DNA of 64,000 bases, from assembly GCA_025916135.1 (NCBI GenBank), contig CP104793.1:1054001-1118000 (forward strand). The letters are read 5' to 3'. Each line of letters opens with the position of its first letter. Within the stretch, counting starts at the first letter, position 1. The stretch is from Rhodobacteraceae bacterium D3-12. Its GTDB lineage: Bacteria; Pseudomonadota; Alphaproteobacteria; Rhodobacterales; Rhodobacteraceae. Positions 16,899 to 26,335 of this stretch are shown piece after piece. The notes under the pieces were generated by a model. The model saw nothing but the letters and a program-made list of their open reading frames with translations. It had not been told where the DNA came from and did no database searches. Made by a program: the position numbers and the translations under genes.

Positions 16899-19183
16899 GA
16901 TACGCTCCTTAGGCCCAAACGGCGGGTCAGATCGGTTTCCAGCTGGCGTTTGGGGTCGGCCTTGGCGGCCTCGGCGGCCCATTTGGCATGGCCGGGATAC
17001 ATTTGGCGCACGATCGCCCCATCGGCGAGCGAATCCTTGGCGAGATAGACCCGCCCGCCCGCTTGCCCGGCTTTGGTGCCAAGGAAGCGGATCATATCAA
17101 GAGCGCGGTCGCGGTTGGGGAAATCAACGGCCAGCGTATAGCCCTCCATCGGGAAGGACATCAGGCCGTCGCCCTGAGGCCCGAGCCGTTTGAGGACGGC
17201 AAGGGGAGAGGCAAGGCCGGAGCGGGCGATGACTTCGAGCAATTCGCGCAGCACGGCGACCTCGCCCGTGGGCAGGACGCATTGAAACTGGTGAAAGCCA
17301 CGTTTGCCATAGAGGCGGTTCCAGTTGAGCACGCGATCGAGCGGGAAGAAAAAATCCTCGACCGTGCGGAACCGGGTGCGCCCACCTTCGGGGACGCGGC
17401 CATAGTAGCGGGCGTTGAACGCCTTGACGATGGGTTTGGACAGCGCAAAGTGCGGCGCGTTGAAGGGCACGGATTTCGGCTTGCCGGGGCGCGGGGCGGG
17501 GTCGAGGCTGTGCTCGCCTTCCTCGATGATGCCACGGCCAAGGGCGGCGCCTTTGGCGGCGGCGTCGATCCAGCCGACCGTATAGGTGGCGTCGGAGGCG
17601 TCCAGCAGGGCGAGGTGTTCATCAAGATCGCCGGCGCGGGATTCGCGGACTTTCATGGTTTCGCCGGAACAGGCGGCCATTTGCAGCCGTGCCGAGACGA
17701 TCATCCCGGTTTGCCCCATGCCGCCGGTTGTGGCGCGGAACAGGGTGGGGTTCTTGTCAGGCGTGATGGTTTTGAATTTGCCCTGATGCACGAGGGTGAT
17801 CGACAGCACATGCGCGCCAAAGGCCCCGTCGCGGTGGTGGTTTTTGCCGTGCACATCCATCGCGATACAGCCGCCGACGGTGGCAAAGCCGGTGCCGGGC
17901 ATGACGGCGGGGATCCAGCCGCGGGGCACAAACAGGCGGGCGAGTTCACCGATGGGCACACCGGCTTCGGCCTCGACCACGCCGGTGGCGGGATCAAACG
18001 ACAGCACCCGGTCAAGCCGGGTCATATCGACCGCGCGACCATCGGAGTTGAGGCAGGCATCACCATAGGAACGGCGCGCGCCAATGGCGGGGGTGGGGGG
18101 CAGGTCACGCAGGGCGGAGAGGCGTTCGGGGCGGGCGAGATCGCCTTCGGCCTCGATCACACGGCCCCAGCCGGTATAGCGGTCAGATTTCCAGCGCATC
18201 GGCGCGCTCCTTTTTGATTTGGTTTCGGCGTGGGGGAACACGCAGAGCCCTATGAGAATGGCGAACCACAGGGTGGTGACGCGGATGACGGCAGTGGCGG
18301 GGACGGCGATTTCGGGGCCGATCCCTTCCATATAGAGGAGGGCGACCATGGCCGCTTCGGCCCCGCCGATGCCGCCGGGCGCGCCGGTGAGGCCGCCTGC
18401 GAGGGTTGAGAAGACAAAGATCATCACCGCCGTCCAGAAACCGATATCGGCCCCGAACCAGCCCAGCAGCAGGTGGAAAGCGTAGCCTTCAGCGAGCCAG
18501 CCGATCAGGCCGAGCAGCGCGGCAAAGCCGAGCGTTTGCGGATGGGAGAAGGCGCGCAGGCTATTGGCGGCGCGTTTGATGCGGATCATCAGGCGCGGGA
18601 AGAGGCCCGTGGCGCGGTAGAACCGCGTGGCGAGGCCGGATAGAAGGGCGGGGCGGGTGACGATCACCGCGCCGATCAGCGCCAGCAGCGCGACGGGCAG
18701 GCCGAGTTTGATGCCGCCAGCGGCCAGCGACAATGCGATGCAGAGGATCAGCCCCATCGCCGCAAGGTCAGAGGCGCGGTCGATCAGCACAAGGGGCGCA
18801 GTGCGCTCAAAGCTCCAGCCGGTTTCGCGGGCGATCCAGCGCATGCGGATCAGCTCGCCCACACGGCCCGGCGTGACGGACATGGCAAACCCGCCAAGGA
18901 AGTGGCGCAGGTTCGCCCCAAGGCCCAGCGGCAGGCCGAGGCGCCGCGCAAAGATATGCCAGCGCAGCCCGCGCAGCACGTAGTTGGCGATGGAAAGCGC
19001 CAGCAGCACGGCGATCTGCACCGGGCCGAGTTTGGCCAGCTGTTCGGCTGTTTCCTCCCAACCGGTGGCGGCGGCGAGGCTGATCAGCCCGCCGATCACC
19101 AGCACGAAAAGCCCGCCCAGAAGGGCGAGGTCACGCATCCGGCGGGGCCGGGAAGATGTGGTGTTGGCGCTGCTCATGCTCAT
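16895..19183 (-). CDS. Flippase-like membrane domain joined in frame to DprE1-like FAD oxidase
   Basis: One open frame of 762 residues. Residues 1-328 form a polytopic lysylphosphatidylglycerol synthase-type (UPF0104, flippase-like) membrane domain. Residues 329-762 are a complete FAD-binding type 4 oxidase of the DprE1 family. It has RRSYGDACLNSDGRAVDM, MPGTGFATVGG and HGKNHH, the last being the DprE1 signature around the flavin-linked histidine. At the join lies an ATG at 18199 with AAAAAGGAG just upstream, an ideal start for a separate DprE1. The fusion may therefore be real, may give two products, or may be created by a missing base (see findings). I start at 19183; the frame further upstream is non-coding in character. 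Confidence 0.7.
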   Translation of the reverse strand: MSMSSANTTSSRPRRMRDLALLGGLFVLVIGGLISLAAATGWEETAEQLAKLGPVQIAVLLALSIANYVLRGLRWHIFARRLGLPLGLGANLRHFLGGFAMSVTPGRVGELIRMRWIARETGWSFERTAPLVLIDRASDLAAMGLILCIALSLAAGGIKLGLPVALLALIGAVIVTRPALLSGLATRFYRATGLFPRLMIRIKRAANSLRAFSHPQTLGFAALLGLIGWLAEGYAFHLLLGWFGADIGFWTAVMIFVFSTLAGGLTGAPGGIGGAEAAMVALLYMEGIGPEIAVPATAVIRVTTLWFAILIGLCVFPHAETKSKRSAPMRWKSDRYTGWGRVIEAEGDLARPERLSALRDLPPTPAIGARRSYGDACLNSDGRAVDMTRLDRVLSFDPATGVVEAEAGVPIGELARLFVPRGWIPAVMPGTGFATVGGCIAMDVHGKNHHRDGAFGAHVLSITLVHQGKFKTITPDKNPTLFRATTGGMGQTGMIVSARLQMAACSGETMKVRESRAGDLDEHLALLDASDATYTVGWIDAAAKGAALGRGIIEEGEHSLDPAPRPGKPKSVPFNAPHFALSKPIVKAFNARYYGRVPEGGRTRFRTVEDFFFPLDRVLNWNRLYGKRGFHQFQCVLPTGEVAVLRELLEVIARSGLASPLAVLKRLGPQGDGLMSFPMEGYTLAVDFPNRDRALDMIRFLGTKAGQAGGRVYLAKDSLADGAIVRQMYPGHAKWAAEAAKADPKRQLETDLTRRLGLRSVS

Positions 19184-19289
19184 TGCTGCCCGGATAGAGA
19201 CAGATTTGGGCAAGAATATGAATTTGATGCGGAATAGGAAACAATTTCTTGCCCGGCTGTGGCCGCGTGACGCCGGGTGTTGCGCATAT

Positions 19290-19320
19290 GAAAAAAGGCG
19301 CCCGCTGGGGGCGCCTTGTT
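19290..19320 (-). terminator. Intrinsic terminator after the CoA-transferase unit
   Basis: Minus strand: stem AAGGCGCCC / GGGCGCCTT with a short CAGC-type loop, followed by six T residues. It lies 30 bp past the scoB stop and would also insulate the convergent side. The remaining gap at 19184-19289 holds nothing else I recognise. Confidence 0.85.
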
Positions 19321-19349
19321 TGATCGTTTGGCCGTGCGTGGCGCGGTGA

Positions 19350-19976
19350 TCAGATGATCGTGGCCTCGGTCGCGGCGCGCATGTCTGCTTCGCTGACATC
19401 GGGGGCGAGTTCGACGATCTTGAGCCCTTTGTCGGTGACTTCGAGCACGCCAAGGCCGGTGATGATCAGGTCAACAACGCCTTGCCCGGTGAGGGGCAGG
19501 GTGCATTCCTTGAGCACTTTGGAGTCACCATGTTTGTTCTGGTGATCCATGACCACGATCACGCGGCCAACACCGGCGACAAGGTCCATCGCGCCGCCCA
19601 TGCCTTTGACCAGCTTGCCGGGAATCATCCAGTTGGCGAGATCGCCGTTTTCGGCAACTTCCATCGCGCCGAGGATGGCCATGGCGATTTTGCCGCCACG
19701 GATCATGCCAAAGCTGGTCGCGCTGTCGAAATAGGAGGTTTGCGGCAGCTCGGTGATGGTCTGTTTGCCGGCGTTGATGAGATCGGCGTCTTCGGTGCCT
19801 TCAACCGGGAACGGGCCCATGCCGAGCATGCCGTTTTCCGATTGCAGCGTCACTTCGACACCTTCGGGAATGTGGTTGGACACCAGCGTCGGGATACCGA
19901 TGCCGAGGTTCACATACATTCCGTCTTCGAGTTCCTGTGCGGCGCGAGCGGCCATTTGATTGCGGTCCCAGGGCAT
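19350..19976 (-). CDS. scoB: 3-oxoacid CoA-transferase subunit B
   Basis: A 208-residue beta subunit of succinyl-CoA:3-ketoacid CoA-transferase, which activates acetoacetate with CoA from succinyl-CoA. The catalytic glutamate E47 lies in SENGMLG, and NLGIGIPT is at 23-30. The length is normal. It is third in a leftward unit of subunit A, a small unknown gene, then subunit B, ending at a terminator. The separate reading of A and B is the usual two-subunit form. Confidence 0.93.
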   Translation of the reverse strand: MPWDRNQMAARAAQELEDGMYVNLGIGIPTLVSNHIPEGVEVTLQSENGMLGMGPFPVEGTEDADLINAGKQTITELPQTSYFDSATSFGMIRGGKIAMAILGAMEVAENGDLANWMIPGKLVKGMGGAMDLVAGVGRVIVVMDHQNKHGDSKVLKECTLPLTGQGVVDLIITGLGVLEVTDKGLKIVELAPDVSEADMRAATEATII

Positions 19977-19996
19977 GTCTCAGCCTCCTTTTTCGT

Positions 19997-20215
19997 CTAG
20001 ATTCTGGCGATCCGGCGCAGGGAGGCGGCGTTCAATTCTGCCGCTTCAAGCTGGATCATGGCCGTGGCCAGTTGCGCAACGATCAGGGAATGATCGCTGG
20101 AGGCGTCGATGCCGAAAGCATCGAGCGCCATACGCTTGGCCCGGTGAATATAGTCTGCCGTGCGATCCTCGATCAGGTCGGCGCGGCGTTTGAGAGCGTC
20201 TTCGCGGTCCATCAC
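19997..20215 (-). CDS. Small uncharacterised protein between CoA-transferase subunits
   Basis: A 72-residue, largely helical, charged protein with no signal peptide or membrane segment. A strong ribosome-binding site (AAAGGGGG) precedes two consecutive ATG codons at 20215 and 20212. It lies 8 bp after scoA and 20 bp before scoB, so it must be transcribed with them. I do not recognise the family. A role in assembly or regulation of the transferase is conjecture from position. Confidence 0.7.
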   Translation of the reverse strand: MMDREDALKRRADLIEDRTADYIHRAKRMALDAFGIDASSDHSLIVAQLATAMIQLEAAELNAASLRRIARI

Positions 20216-20223
20216 AGCCCCCT

Positions 20224-20922
20224 TTAGGCCGCAGGCCGGGTGGTGCGCTGTTCAATCCGCTTTTCGTGATCGCCCTGAATCAGGCGGTGCACGTAGATGC
20301 CGGGCAGGTGGATGTTGTCGGGATCAAGTTCGCCGGGTTGGACGATTTCTTCGACTTCCATGATGCAGACCTTGCCACACATCGCGGCGGGCGGGTTGAA
20401 GTTGCGCGCGGACTTGCGGAAGATCGCGTTGCCGGTGGTGTCGGCTTTCCACGCTTTGACGATGGCGAGATCGGCAAAGATACCCTCTTCGAGGATATAG
20501 GTCTCGCCATTGAAATCCTTGTGCTCTTTGCCCTCGGCAATCACGGTGCCGACGCCGGTTTTGGTATAAAAGCCCGGAATGCCCGCGCCGCCGGCGCGCA
20601 TGCGTTCGGCCAGCGTCCCTTGGGGGTTGAATTCAAGCTCAAGCTCGCCCGAGAGATACTGGCGCATGAATTCGGCGTTTTCACCGACATAGGAGGAGAT
20701 CATTTTGCGCACCTGCTTGGTCTGGAGCAGGATGCCGATGCCGAAATCATCAACCCCGGCGTTGTTGGAGGCAAATGTCAGATCCTTGACGCCGCTTTGC
20801 TTGATCGCCTCAAGCAGCAGTTCGGGGATGCCGCAAAGGCCAAACCCACCGGCGGCGATGAGCATGTCGTCGCGCAGAATACCATCGAGAGCTTCGGCGG
20901 CGGATGAATACACTTTTTTCAT
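20224..20922 (-). CDS. scoA: 3-oxoacid CoA-transferase subunit A
   Basis: A 232-residue alpha subunit with the nucleotide-loop-like [12 protein letters not shown] segment (23-34) and the conserved [11 protein letters not shown] region (about 53-63). It forms the heterotetrameric acetoacetate-activating transferase with the subunit B gene downstream. It is first in the unit. The 200 bp upstream (20923-21122) hold its promoter, but I could not identify a convincing consensus. Confidence 0.93.
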   Translation of the reverse strand: MKKVYSSAAEALDGILRDDMLIAAGGFGLCGIPELLLEAIKQSGVKDLTFASNNAGVDDFGIGILLQTKQVRKMISSYVGENAEFMRQYLSGELELEFNPQGTLAERMRAGGAGIPGFYTKTGVGTVIAEGKEHKDFNGETYILEEGIFADLAIVKAWKADTTGNAIFRKSARNFNPPAAMCGKVCIMEVEEIVQPGELDPDNIHLPGIYVHRLIQGDHEKRIEQRTTRPAA

Positions 20923-21122
20923 GGAGAACTCCCTAAAGCGTTTCGCAAATGCAGGCGCAGCACCGGTCCGGCCCGGAGATCCCGGAGAACCCAGAGAAAG
21001 CGCCCTTGGTTGCGCCCGTATGTGACGCGGGGGAAAGGCGGAGTCAACATGGCGCGCACCGCTTAGGCGTTTCTACCTATGCGATTTGCGGGCTGCGCAT
21101 TCTGATGGACCGTGATGCGTGC

Positions 21123-21677
21123 TTAGATAACCCGCACCTGAGTGCCGATGGGGGTGATCGCAAACAGCTCGGCGATTTTCTCGTTATAGAGGCCGATGCA
21201 GCCATCCGAGGAGCGCCGCCCGATCTTGCGGGTGTCATGGGTGCCGTGGATGATATAGGCGGGCCAGTCGAGATACATCGCATGGGTGCCAAGCGGGTTT
21301 TCGGGGCCGGGGCCGATGGGTTTCCAATCGGGGAAACGCTGCATTTGCGAGGCGGTGGGTGTCCAGCTTGGGCCGACCTTTTTGCGCACGATCTTGGTAT
21401 AGCCGCGCTTTGTCAGCTCGTCGGTTTTCGGAACCGATGTGGGATAGACCCGGTAGTCGCCCGTTGCCGACCAGTAATGCAGCGCCCGCGAGACGGTGTC
21501 GCAGACAATCGCGGCTTTGCCGAGGTCGTCGAAATGCTCGCGCCAGTCCTGCATCACGAAAGAGGAGATGTTGTTACGCGCAAAATCGCTCTCTTGAGCG
21601 CGAAGACTTGCAGGGAGAAGCGTGGCAGAGCCAGCAGTAGCAAGAAAAGCGCGGCGGGAAAACGGTGGGGTCGACAT
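21123..21677 (-). CDS. Tat-exported L,D-transpeptidase (YkuD domain)
   Basis: Starting at the ATG at 21677, the protein has 184 residues and a twin-arginine signal (SRRAFLATAG, 7-16). The YkuD domain carries the catalytic motif IHGTHD...SSDGCIGL with Cys160. It should form or exchange 3-3 peptidoglycan cross-links, or attach proteins to the wall, in the periplasm. The upstream frame to 21788 contains no credible start. It stands alone between scoA and topA. Confidence 0.87.
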   Translation of the reverse strand: MSTPPFSRRAFLATAGSATLLPASLRAQESDFARNNISSFVMQDWREHFDDLGKAAIVCDTVSRALHYWSATGDYRVYPTSVPKTDELTKRGYTKIVRKKVGPSWTPTASQMQRFPDWKPIGPGPENPLGTHAMYLDWPAYIIHGTHDTRKIGRRSSDGCIGLYNEKIAELFAITPIGTQVRVI

Positions 21678-21822
21678 GGGGTCTGCTCCGGGATGTTCTG
21701 AGAGAGCGCCAGAGGGGGGCTCTGGGGGTGCTCTGAAAGGGGTTATTTCCCGAAAGCTATATTCGGCGCGGCGCAAAAGGCCAATCACACTCGCGTGTAA
21801 CGGCGATCTTGCGCCGCTGCTG

Positions 21823-24410
21823 TTAACTTTTGGTCGCGGTCTTGCGCGGTGCCGCTTTTTTCGCCGCAGTTTTCTTGGCCGGTTTCTTGGCCGGTTTTTT
21901 AGCCGATTTTTTGGCGGTGCCCTTTTTAGAGGCCTTTTCGGCGATCAGGGCCACGGCCATGTCCATTGTGACATCCGCAGGTTCGGTGTCTTTGGGCAGA
22001 GTCGCGTTGACCTTGTCCCATTTGACATAGGGGCCATAGCGCCCCTCCATCACGTTAACGGGACCGCCGCTTTCGGGATGTTCGCCCAGCTCTTTGAGCG
22101 GTTTGGCGGCGGCACGGCTTCCGCGTCGGCCCGGATTGGCGCGTTTCTCGGCCAGAAGCTCGACCGCGCGGTTCATGCCCAGTTCAAAGACGTCGTTGGG
22201 GTCTTTGAGGTTGGCATAGACCGGCTTGGCCTCGTCCGGGAGCTGATGCATCACATAGGGGCCGAAACGGCCGAAATTGGTGCTGATTGCGCCGCCTTCG
22301 GGGTGGTCACCGATCTGGCGCGGCAAGGAGAGCAGCGTGAGCGCCTTTTCAAGGTCCATCGCGTCCTTGTCCCAGCCTTTGGGCAGGAAGCGCGTGGCGG
22401 TTTCTTGTTCTCTGGCGTCGGCTCTCCGCGTTGGACGTAGGGGCCGAAGCGCCCGGCCTTGAGCCAGATTTCGTCGCCTGCATCCTCGCCCAGAAGGCGT
22501 TCATCGCCCTCGGCCCCTTCGCCCGCGATGGGGCGGGTATAGGTGCATTCGGGGTAGTTGCCGCAGCCCACGAAGCCGCCGGTGCGCGAGGATTTGAGGT
22601 GAAGCTGACCGTTGCCGCATTTCGGGCAGACGCGCGGGTCGCTGCCGTCTTCGCGCGGCGGATAGAGTTGATCGGAGAGCGCATCATCAAGCACGTCGAG
22701 CACTTGGGAAATTCGCAGCTCAGAGGTTTCGGCGATGGCAGCGTTGAAATCCTGCCAGAAGCGTTTGAGCACGTTCTTGTAGTCACGGTTGCCCGCGCTC
22801 ACGTCATCAAGCTCTTCCTCGAGATTGGCGGTAAATTCATAGCCGACATATTTGCGGAAGAAGTTCAGCAAAAAGATCGTGACGATCCGGCCCTTGTCTT
22901 CGGGGAATAGGCGGTTCTTGTCCTTGCGAACGTATTCGCGGTCTTGAATCGTGGTGATCACGCTGGCGTAGGTCGAGGGGCGGCCAATGCCGAGCTCTTC
23001 CATGCGTTTGACCAGCGTTGCCTCGGTATAGCGGGGGGGCGGCTGGGTGAAATGCTGCTCTGGCGTGACGCCTTTCTTGTCGGCGGCGTCGCCTTCCATG
23101 ATCTGGGGCAGGCGCTTGTCGTCGTCATCGACCACCTGATCGTCGCGGCCTTCTTCATAGACCGCAAGAAAGCCGTCGAACAACACGACCTGTCCGGTGG
23201 CGCGCAGGCCGATTTGGCCGTCTTTGCTGCCGACTTCGACGGTGGTCCGCTCGAGCCGGGCGCTTGCCATCTGACAAGCGAGCGTGCGTTTCCAGATCAG
23301 GTCATAGAGCTTGCGCTGATCGTCTTCGCGCAGGTTCAGGGACGCGGCATCGGCCTCCATGTTGGTGGGGCGGATACATTCGTGGGCTTCTTGCGCGTTC
23401 TTGGCCTTGTTCTTGTAAATACGCGGGCTGTCGGGCACGTATTCGGCGCCATAGCGACCGGCGATCGCATCGCGGGCGGCGCTGACGGCTTCGGGGGCCA
23501 TGTCGATCCCGTCGGTCCGCATATAGGTGATGTGGCCGGCCTCATAGAGGCGCTGGGCGGTGCTCATGCATTGGCGCGCACCCATGCCGAATTTGCGGCT
23601 GGCCTCTTGTTGCAGGGTCGAGGTCATGAAGGGCGGCGACGGGTTGCGCGCCGCCGGTTTGGCTTCGACGCTGGTGACCGAGAGGTCACGGCTTTCGATG
23701 GCCTGCACGGCCATTTCGGCTTGGGTGGCGTTCTCGATGTCGTATTTATCGAGCTTCTTGCCAGCCAGAACGGTGAGGCGGGCCTCGTATTGCTGACCAC
23801 GCGGCGTGCCGAGCTGGGCTTTTACGCTCCAGTATTCGCGGGCGTTGAAGGCTTCGATCTCCATCTCACGCTCGACAATCAGGCGCAGACAGACCGATTG
23901 CACGCGGCCCGCGCTGCGCGCGCCGGGCAGTTTGCGCCAGAGCACGGGCGAGAGGTTGAAGCCGACGAGATAGTCGAGCGCACGGCGGGCGAGATAGGCG
24001 TCAACCAGCGGTTGGTCGATCTCGCGCGGGTTTTTCATCGCTTCGGTCACGGCGGATTTGGTGATGGCGTTGAACACCACGCGGCTGACTTGGCTGTCTT
24101 TCTTGAGAGCACGGCGTTTGCGCAGGGCTTCTTCCAAGTGCCAGCTGATCGCCTCTCCCTCGCGGTCGGGGTCAGTGGCGAGGATCAGGTTCTGGTCATC
24201 TTTCAGCGCGTCGGCGATGGCTTTCATATGGGGGCGCGAGTCGGTGCCGACCTCCCATGTCATCTCGAAATCATTGTCGGTATCGACCGATCCATTCTTG
24301 GCCGGAAGATCGCGGACGTGGCCATAAGACGCCAGAACGGTATAATCCTTGCCGAGATACTTATTGATGGTCTTGGCCTTGGCGGGGGATTCGACAACGA
24401 CAACTGGCAT
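21823..24410 (-). CDS. topA: DNA topoisomerase I, with one-base frameshift
   Basis: TopA relaxes negative supercoils. The ATG at 24410 has AAAGGAA upstream. Toprim residues lie at the start (VVVESPAKAKTINKYLG), the catalytic tyrosine is Y296 in ITYMRTD, and a C4 zinc ribbon (CPKCGNG...CGNYPEC) lies near residues 590-620. The frame breaks near 22394-22399: PPRAS should continue LPKGWDKDAMDLEKAL, and it does so in the -1 frame if one C is restored. The rest (Toprim_Crpt repeats and a Lys/Ala-rich tail) then reads to the stop at 21823, giving about 862 residues. Because the gene is essential, a sequence error is likelier than a true mutation. If the mutation is real, the core domain survives. 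Confidence 0.9.
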
Positions 24411-24574
24411 GAAATTCCTTTCGACTCGACCGCATTTTTCCGCGCCCATCTGGCGGCGGAACATGTGTCGCCGGAGGGGGGATTGTCAATGCGCTCTATA
24501 TAAAGGTTGCATTATGATTGGGTGCAACCCCGCCGTTTAGGCGGATTTTTTGGCAGAATAGAAAGGATTTCAGG

Positions 24575-25027
24575 ATGTGGCGATTTGTCTTTTTGATTTG
24601 CGTTTTTGCGGCGTCGTCCTTGCAGGCGGATTATGTCGAGCCGAAGCGTGGCAGCTATGATCGCAAGGGGATGCTTGATGCGCTGCGCCCGCGGGTGGAG
24701 TGGATGCTGGGCATGCCGGTGGAGTTTGTCGTCCATGATGCGCGGCTGGCCGAGGGGCAGGGGTTGTCGCGCCCGGTTGGGTTTGTTTCGGTTACGGCGC
24801 AGCGGCCGGGCGGGACGCCGATTGATATGCGCAAGACGCCGGGATTTGCCCGTGGGCAGATTGACCCGGAGTACATGGATGGCAGCACGTCGCAGGCGCT
24901 TTTGATGAAGGTCGGCAAGACCTGGGTCGCGGTGCATTGGGCGCTGGGGGCGACCGATGCCTGGTATACCGCCGCCGAATTTTGCGAGCATTATTTTGCC
25001 GTTTTGCCAGAGGCTTGCGGCGGATAA
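24575..25027 (+). CDS. Secreted uncharacterised protein
   Basis: A 150-residue protein with a clear signal peptide (MWRFVFLICVFAASSLQA) and a mature part of about 132 residues without repeats or known motifs. Two cysteines near the C-terminus (CEHY...EAC) could form a disulfide. The ATG at 24575 follows AAGGATTTCAGG; the longer frame from 24518 lacks such a site. It stands alone between topA (divergent) and dprA (convergent). I do not recognise the family. Confidence 0.75.
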   Translation: MWRFVFLICVFAASSLQADYVEPKRGSYDRKGMLDALRPRVEWMLGMPVEFVVHDARLAEGQGLSRPVGFVSVTAQRPGGTPIDMRKTPGFARGQIDPEYMDGSTSQALLMKVGKTWVAVHWALGATDAWYTAAEFCEHYFAVLPEACGG

Positions 25028-25072
25028 AACGCTGGCTGTCTGGGCAGGGCAAGCAGGCGGTTTGGGCGGTGG

Positions 25073-26248
25073 TTATTTCCTTTCCCTAAGGCTTAATAAT
25101 CCGCCGGCCTGACGTGCGACGCGGCCTTGCAGTTCAAGGTCGAGCAAGACGGGGGCCACCGAATTGGCCGGGCTGCCGAGGTCGCGGATCAGTTGGTCTT
25201 CGGCAACGGGAGAGGGGCCGAGCCGGTTGAGGATCATCTGATGCAGCGCGGCGGTTTCCCTGAGACTGCGTTGTTCGGGTGGGGGCGGGGCGGGCGCCGC
25301 TTCGGTTGGTGAGGCGAGTGGCATTTCGGATTGCGCCATGGGCGCATCCGGGGCGATGGGGGAGAGGGCTTCCATCACATCGTCGCCATTGCGCACCAGC
25401 CGCGCGCCGTCGCGGATCAGCATGTTGCACCCGGAGGCGCGGGCATCAAACGGGTGGCCGGGCACGGCCAGCACCTCGCGCCCTTGGTCTAGCGCATTGC
25501 GGGCGGTGATAAGCGAGCCTGATTTGGCGGCGGCTTGGATCACCACAACGCCGGTGCTAAGCCCCGAGATCAGACGGTTGCGGCGAGGGAAATGCCGCGC
25601 GATTGGGGACAGCCCGATTGGTTGTTCGGACAGTAGCAACCCAGCGGTGCTGATCTCCTCCGCCAGTTGCGCGTTTTCGCGCGGATAGACCACGTCAACG
25701 CCGCCCGCCATCACCGCGATGGTGCCGGCCTCGGCGCTGGCTTTATGGGCGACTGTGTCGATGCCCCGCGCCAACCCTGAGACGATCACCACGCCACGTT
25801 CCGACAGATCGCGGGCCAGTGATTTGGCCATGCGCAGGCCAAGGGATGAGGCATTGCGCGCCCCAACGATGGCCACCATCGCGCGCGTCAGGGCATCGCC
25901 GTTGCCCTTGATCCAGAGCAGTGGCGGCGCATCCTCAAGATCATGAAGTGCAATGGGGTAGTCCGCCTCGCCCAAGGCGACCAGCCGGGCGCCGAGCCGG
26001 ACCCCGGCGCGCAGCTCACCAATGGCGGTTTCTTCTGAACAGGCGGTGTAATCTCTGATCCCGGCCTCTGCCGCGACATGGGGCAATGCGCCAAGTGCTT
26101 CGCGCGCGCTGCCATGTTCGCCAAGCAGGCGAAAGAAGGTCGATATACCAACGCGTTTGGAGCGCAAGAGACGGAGCCACGACAGCTTCTCATCTTCCGT
26201 GGTGGGTGGGAGTTGGGGGTGAGTGGAAGAGTGAAACTCGTTCGCCAT
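25073..26248 (-). CDS. dprA: DNA-processing protein DprA
   Basis: A 391-residue protein that loads RecA on incoming single-stranded DNA. An N-terminal SAM-like helical region (about 20-75) is followed by the Rossmann-type DprA core (about 95-310), with GARNASSLG, SGLARGID, AVMAGGVDVVYP and RNRLISGLS motifs. A C-terminal winged-helix domain (about 335-391) follows. The start at 26248 (or ATG at 26251) is preceded by GGCGGAG. In Rhodobacter-type gene transfer agent recipients DprA is needed for DNA uptake. A CtrA-like site lies 45 bp upstream. Confidence 0.93.
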   Translation of the reverse strand: MANEFHSSTHPQLPPTTEDEKLSWLRLLRSKRVGISTFFRLLGEHGSAREALGALPHVAAEAGIRDYTACSEETAIGELRAGVRLGARLVALGEADYPIALHDLEDAPPLLWIKGNGDALTRAMVAIVGARNASSLGLRMAKSLARDLSERGVVIVSGLARGIDTVAHKASAEAGTIAVMAGGVDVVYPRENAQLAEEISTAGLLLSEQPIGLSPIARHFPRRNRLISGLSTGVVVIQAAAKSGSLITARNALDQGREVLAVPGHPFDARASGCNMLIRDGARLVRNGDDVMEALSPIAPDAPMAQSEMPLASPTEAAPAPPPPEQRSLRETAALHQMILNRLGPSPVAEDQLIRDLGSPANSVAPVLLDLELQGRVARQAGGLLSLRERK

Positions 26249-26292
26249 CATGACTCCGCCTTCTTGCAGAATCATATCTAGCGCACGGATGG

Positions 26293-26308
26293 TTAACGGG
26301 AGGTAAAC
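26293..26308 (-). promoter_or_regulatory. CtrA-like half-matched box upstream of dprA
   Basis: The plus strand reads TTAACGGGAGGTAAAC, which differs from the CtrA consensus TTAA-N7-TTAAC at one position. It lies 45 bp upstream of the dprA start. Confidence 0.4.
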
Positions 26309-26335
26309 CGCGCCGGGAAAACCTGCGCGTCCGGT

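Noticed and set aside
16895-19453. Longer start for the flippase-like/DprE1 frame
   Set aside because: The first 90 residues are basic and lack a ribosome-binding site, and they cross the region of the CoA-transferase terminator.
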